DNA of 64,000 nucleotides, taken from Bog-756 sp963696495. GTDB lineage: Bacteria; Actinomycetota; Acidimicrobiia; Acidimicrobiales; RAAP-2. Position 1 is the stretch's first letter, and the number at the start of each line of letters is the position of its first letter. Below the pieces are notes generated by a model that saw only the letters and a list, made by a program, of their open reading frames with translations, had not been told where the DNA came from and did no database searches. Where the stretch lies: assembly GCA_963696495.1 (NCBI GenBank), contig CAVOKJ010000003.1:658886-722885 (forward strand). Reading direction: 5' to 3'. Of this stretch, positions 61,635 through 64,000 are shown piece by piece. The position numbers and the translations under genes are program-made.

Positions 61635-62948
61635 TCAGCTCGCGGCGGCGCCGGCCGAACGGACCGGTCTGCGTCGGGGTCGGGTCGGCGCCGGCTCCTC
61701 GGGGCCCGCCCCCGACAGGAGGTCGGCGATGGACCGGTCGAGGGCGTCGACCAGCAGGTCGACCTGGTCCTCCTCGATCACGAGGGTGGGCATGAGCCGC
61801 ATCACCGCCGGCTGGTTCCCGCTGTAGATGGCGAGGACCCCGTGCCGGGCGAGGTGGTAGGACATCCGCGGGCCGAAGGAGTCCTCGGTGTACTGGATGC
61901 CGGCCATGAGACCCAGCCCCCGGACCTCGGCGACCACGTCGGGATACTTGGCGACGAGGGGACGCAGCCCGGCGAAGAGCCGCTCGCCCATGGCCGCGGC
62001 GTGAGCGACCAGCTCTGTCTCCTCGATGACGGCCAGCACCTCGAGCGCCACCGCACAGGCCAGGTCGGAGCCCCCGAACGTGGACAGGTGGATGAACGGG
62101 TTGGGGATGAGGAACTCGCGGAGCTCCTCGCTGAACAGGGTGGCGGCGATCGACACCAGCGAGCCGCCCAGCGACTTCGCCGTCGTCATGACGTCGGGAA
62201 CGACCCCGAAGTGCTCGCTGGCCCACCACCGACCGGTGCGGCCGAGACCGGTCTGGATCTCGTCCAGGATCAGCAGGGCTCCCGTCCGGTCGCACAGGGC
62301 CCGGGCCCCTTGGAGATAGCCGGTCGGGGGCACGACGATGCCACCCTCACCCTGGATCGGCTCGAGCAGCACCGCCGCCGTCTGGCCGTCGACGACACCC
62401 TCCAGGGCGTCGATGTCGCCGAAGGGCACCTGGGCGAATTCGGGCATGAGCGGCTCGAACGGCTGGCGGAACGCCGCCCGGCCGCCGGCGGAGAGGGCGA
62501 ACCCGGTGTGGCCGTGATAGCCGTTGACCGTCGACACGATCCGCGGCCGCCCGGTGGCGCCACGGGCGAGCTTGACGGCGAAGTCGACGGCCTCGCCTCC
62601 ACCCGTGGCGAACATGGTGCACGACAGGTCACCGGGGGCCAGCTCGGCCAGCCGGGCGGCGAGCTCGGCCTTCTCCCTCGAGCAGAGCAGGAAGTTGCCG
62701 TGGTCCAGGCGGTCCACCGCCGCGTGGGCGGCGGCCACCACCCTCGGGTGGCGGCGGCCGACGTTGAACGACCCGGCCGAGGTGAAGCAGTCGAGGTACC
62801 GCGTGCCGTCGACGTCCCACACCCACGGGCCCGAGCGCCGCCCCTCGATGATGTCGAGTCCCGCCGCCTTCATCACCCGGACCTTCTGGGGGTTGATGTA
62901 CCGGGCGAACTGGTCGAGTGCCTGTTGCTTGGATCCCTCCGACGTCAT
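61635..62948 (-). CDS. Class III pyridoxal-phosphate aminotransferase
   Basis: Aspartate aminotransferase fold type I, class III, 437 aa, acting on an omega-amino group such as in putrescine, 4-aminobutyrate or ornithine. GGGEAVDFAVKLARGAT, NGYHGHTGFALS, EPIQGEGGIV, LDEIQTGLGRTGRW and the PLP Lys in MTTAKSLGGS are all present. ATG 62948 has AGGAGA 6-7 bases upstream. First gene of the operon with SCP2-like protein and permease. A link to putrescine from aguAB elsewhere in the window is possible but unproven. Confidence 0.92.
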   Translation of the reverse strand: MTSEGSKQQALDQFARYINPQKVRVMKAAGLDIIEGRRSGPWVWDVDGTRYLDCFTSAGSFNVGRRHPRVVAAAHAAVDRLDHGNFLLCSREKAELAARLAELAPGDLSCTMFATGGGEAVDFAVKLARGATGRPRIVSTVNGYHGHTGFALSAGGRAAFRQPFEPLMPEFAQVPFGDIDALEGVVDGQTAAVLLEPIQGEGGIVVPPTGYLQGARALCDRTGALLILDEIQTGLGRTGRWWASEHFGVVPDVMTTAKSLGGSLVSIAATLFSEELREFLIPNPFIHLSTFGGSDLACAVALEVLAVIEETELVAHAAAMGERLFAGLRPLVAKYPDVVAEVRGLGLMAGIQYTEDSFGPRMSYHLARHGVLAIYSGNQPAVMRLMPTLVIEEDQVDLLVDALDRSIADLLSGAGPEEPAPTRPRRRPVRSAGAAAS

Positions 62949-63021
62949 GGGTGCCTCTCCTGCATTCGATGGACGTGGTCCCGGCCTGGAACGTACACCC
63001 GGCCCGTCGGGGGTCGCCCCC

Positions 63022-63651
63022 TCACCCCACCGGCGGGGCGGGATCACCGATCAGCGCGTAGAGCTCCTCCAGGGCGGTCTCGGGGGCGACCACCTTGATG
63101 GTGTGCATCCCCAGCTGGCGGGCGGGCTTGAGGTTGACCCCGAGGTCGTCGAGGAAGACCACCTCGTCGGGAGCGACCGCCAGTGCGTCACAGGCGACCC
63201 GGTAGAACTCGGGGTCGGGCTTGCGCACCCCGAGCTTGCTCGACTCGAAGACGGCGTCGAAGAGGGCGAACACCTCGGCCACGTCCGGCCGTGCCTCCGC
63301 CTCCAGGGCCACGAAGTTGTTGGTCAGGCACGCCGTCTTGAACCGCGTGGAGCAGTGCCGCACCGCCTCCACCATCTGCGGACGGATCTCCCCGGCCAGG
63401 GCCCCGATGACCGCCACCGCGTCGACCTCCGACCCGAGGGACCGGGCCTCCTCCTCGAACTCGTCGCAGAACGACGGGAAGTCGAGCTCCCCGCGCTCCA
63501 GCCGGGCCCAGGCGTTGTCGTCGGGGTGGGTGGCGTTGACCCGGCGGAGGAACCCGTCGGCGAGCCCGTTCTCCCGTTCGTACCGGGCAAAGGCGTCGAA
63601 CGGGCTCGAGCTGATGACACCCCCGAAATCGAACATCACCGATCGGATCAC
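63022..63651 (-). CDS. HAD-superfamily hydrolase
   Basis: Haloacid-dehalogenase-like hydrolase of 209 aa. Motif I is FDFGGVI (nucleophile Asp, with Gly in place of the second Asp, as in many dehalogenase/epoxide-hydrolase N-domain-like members), motif II LTNNF, motif III Lys in GVRKPDPEFY, motif IV FLDDLGVN. The replaced second Asp argues against a normal phosphatase. GTG 63651 has AAAGGG upstream. Alone between the aminotransferase and a D-threonine-aldolase-like gene on the same strand. Confidence 0.85.
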   Translation of the reverse strand: MIRSVMFDFGGVISSSPFDAFARYERENGLADGFLRRVNATHPDDNAWARLERGELDFPSFCDEFEEEARSLGSEVDAVAVIGALAGEIRPQMVEAVRHCSTRFKTACLTNNFVALEAEARPDVAEVFALFDAVFESSKLGVRKPDPEFYRVACDALAVAPDEVVFLDDLGVNLKPARQLGMHTIKVVAPETALEELYALIGDPAPPVG

Positions 63652-63815
63652 CGGCGAGCCACCCTTTCCATCGTCGTGTGCTGCAGGCACGCTAATCCGA
63701 TCGGTACGGTGCGGCGCCTCACGACGTCCGGTCGGCCACCACCCGGCAGCACCGTGATGGCATCGGTGACCCTGCCCGGGCGGCGACAGCGGGGCGGGTG
63801 CCGCTCGACCCGCAG

Positions 63816-64000
63816 CTACCAGCCCCGGAGGTCCACGCTCCACCGGTCGATGACGTCGGCTCCCTCGACCACCCACGCCGCCTCGTGGTAGGCCATGGTG
63901 GGATCGATGTGGGCGGGCAGCACGCCGACCCGGTCGCCGACCGCCGGCAGCGTGACGCCCTCCTCCGGCGCGAAGACGACGTGCTCGTCCGAGCAGTACC
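63816..64000 (-). CDS. D-threonine-aldolase/D-serine-dehydratase-like protein, N-terminus outside window
   Basis: Only the last 61 residues are inside the window. The C-terminal segment VGDRVGVLPAHIDPTMAYHE followed by GADVIDRWSVDLRGW matches the end of fold-type III PLP enzymes of the D-threonine aldolase/D-serine dehydratase family. In characterised members the metal site is His-x-Cys at this point; here it is His-x-Asp, so the metal site may differ. The stop is TAG 63818-63816. The start lies beyond base 64000. Confidence 0.6.
   Translation of the reverse strand, partial: YCSDEHVVFAPEEGVTLPAVGDRVGVLPAHIDPTMAYHEAAWVVEGADVIDRWSVDLRGW

Noticed and set aside
63022..63651. Frameshift or truncation in the HAD hydrolase because of DFGG in place of DxD
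   Set aside because: The frame is intact and motifs II-IV are normal; Gly at this place is known in non-phosphatase HAD members.

Overview
The window is about 71% G+C with dense coding on both strands, ATGA/GTGA/TGATG start-stop overlaps and many leaderless starts, so it comes from a high-GC Actinomycetota. The mix of long acyl-CoA ligase, two wax-ester/diacylglycerol acyltransferases (WS/DGAT), P450, Baeyer-Villiger monooxygenase, CocE-type hydrolase, amidohydrolases, CtaG and DUF2252 fits a free-living lipid-handling lineage such as Acidimicrobiia. That placement is inference; no marker gene is present. I found no rRNA, tRNA, CRISPR array, insertion sequence, prophage or conjugation gene. 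No gap between genes exceeds 300 bases.

Layout. 1-6.2 kb: a truncated secreted CocE-type esterase, a TAP-like lipoprotein hydrolase, a GNAT acetyltransferase, a small membrane protein and an MFS exporter. 6.2-15.6 kb: a translationally coupled aldehyde dehydrogenase/D-aminoacylase-type amidohydrolase pair, divergent from an amidohydrolase-2 protein, then an MBL hydrolase, an SDR, two alpha/beta hydrolases and a small secreted protein. 15.6-22.7 kb: a large polytopic membrane protein, aldo/keto reductase, DHA2 exporter, and a BadF-type sugar kinase divergent from a GH4 glycosidase. 22.7-24.9 kb: a divergent aguB/aguA pair converting agmatine to putrescine. 24.9-31.6 kb: a lipid-storage-like block (alpha/beta hydrolase, HBHA/phasin-like protein, acyl-CoA ligase, two WS/DGATs). 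31.6-39.1 kb: P450, FMN L-lactate dehydrogenase-type enzyme, DUF2252, SGNH hydrolase and a three-gene cytochrome b operon. 39.1-43 kb: DinB-like protein divergent from a DUF2855-TetR-propeller operon. 43-49 kb: an MFS-MarR fusion, a LigB-type dioxygenase and a polar amino-acid ABC transporter. 49-64 kb: unknown protein, Baeyer-Villiger monooxygenase, pirin, RodZ-like protein, CtaG, beta-carbonic anhydrase, bicupin, DUF427, two bacterial PH-domain proteins, then an APC permease/SCP2/aminotransferase operon, a HAD hydrolase and a truncated D-threonine-aldolase-like gene.

Main discovery. Seven promoters between 18.7 and 37.1 kb carry a 14-bp GG/GT-GAC-CTTNG-NCCC palindrome-like box placed exactly 23 bases before a -10 hexamer. 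The box resembles the mycobacterial DosR/DevR (dormancy) box. The controlled genes include both WS/DGATs, the HBHA/phasin-like protein, an alpha/beta hydrolase, a P450, an exporter and the cytochrome b operon. This suggests a dormancy or low-oxygen regulon joining triacylglycerol storage to an unusual cytochrome b complex; the regulator itself is not in the window.

Other signals are a 36-bp operator overlapping two divergent -10 elements next to a TetR gene, leaderless Arg-rich mini-ORFs overlapping gene starts, divergent -10 elements sharing one TA, and short tandem repeats of 10-25 bp in the gaps between genes.
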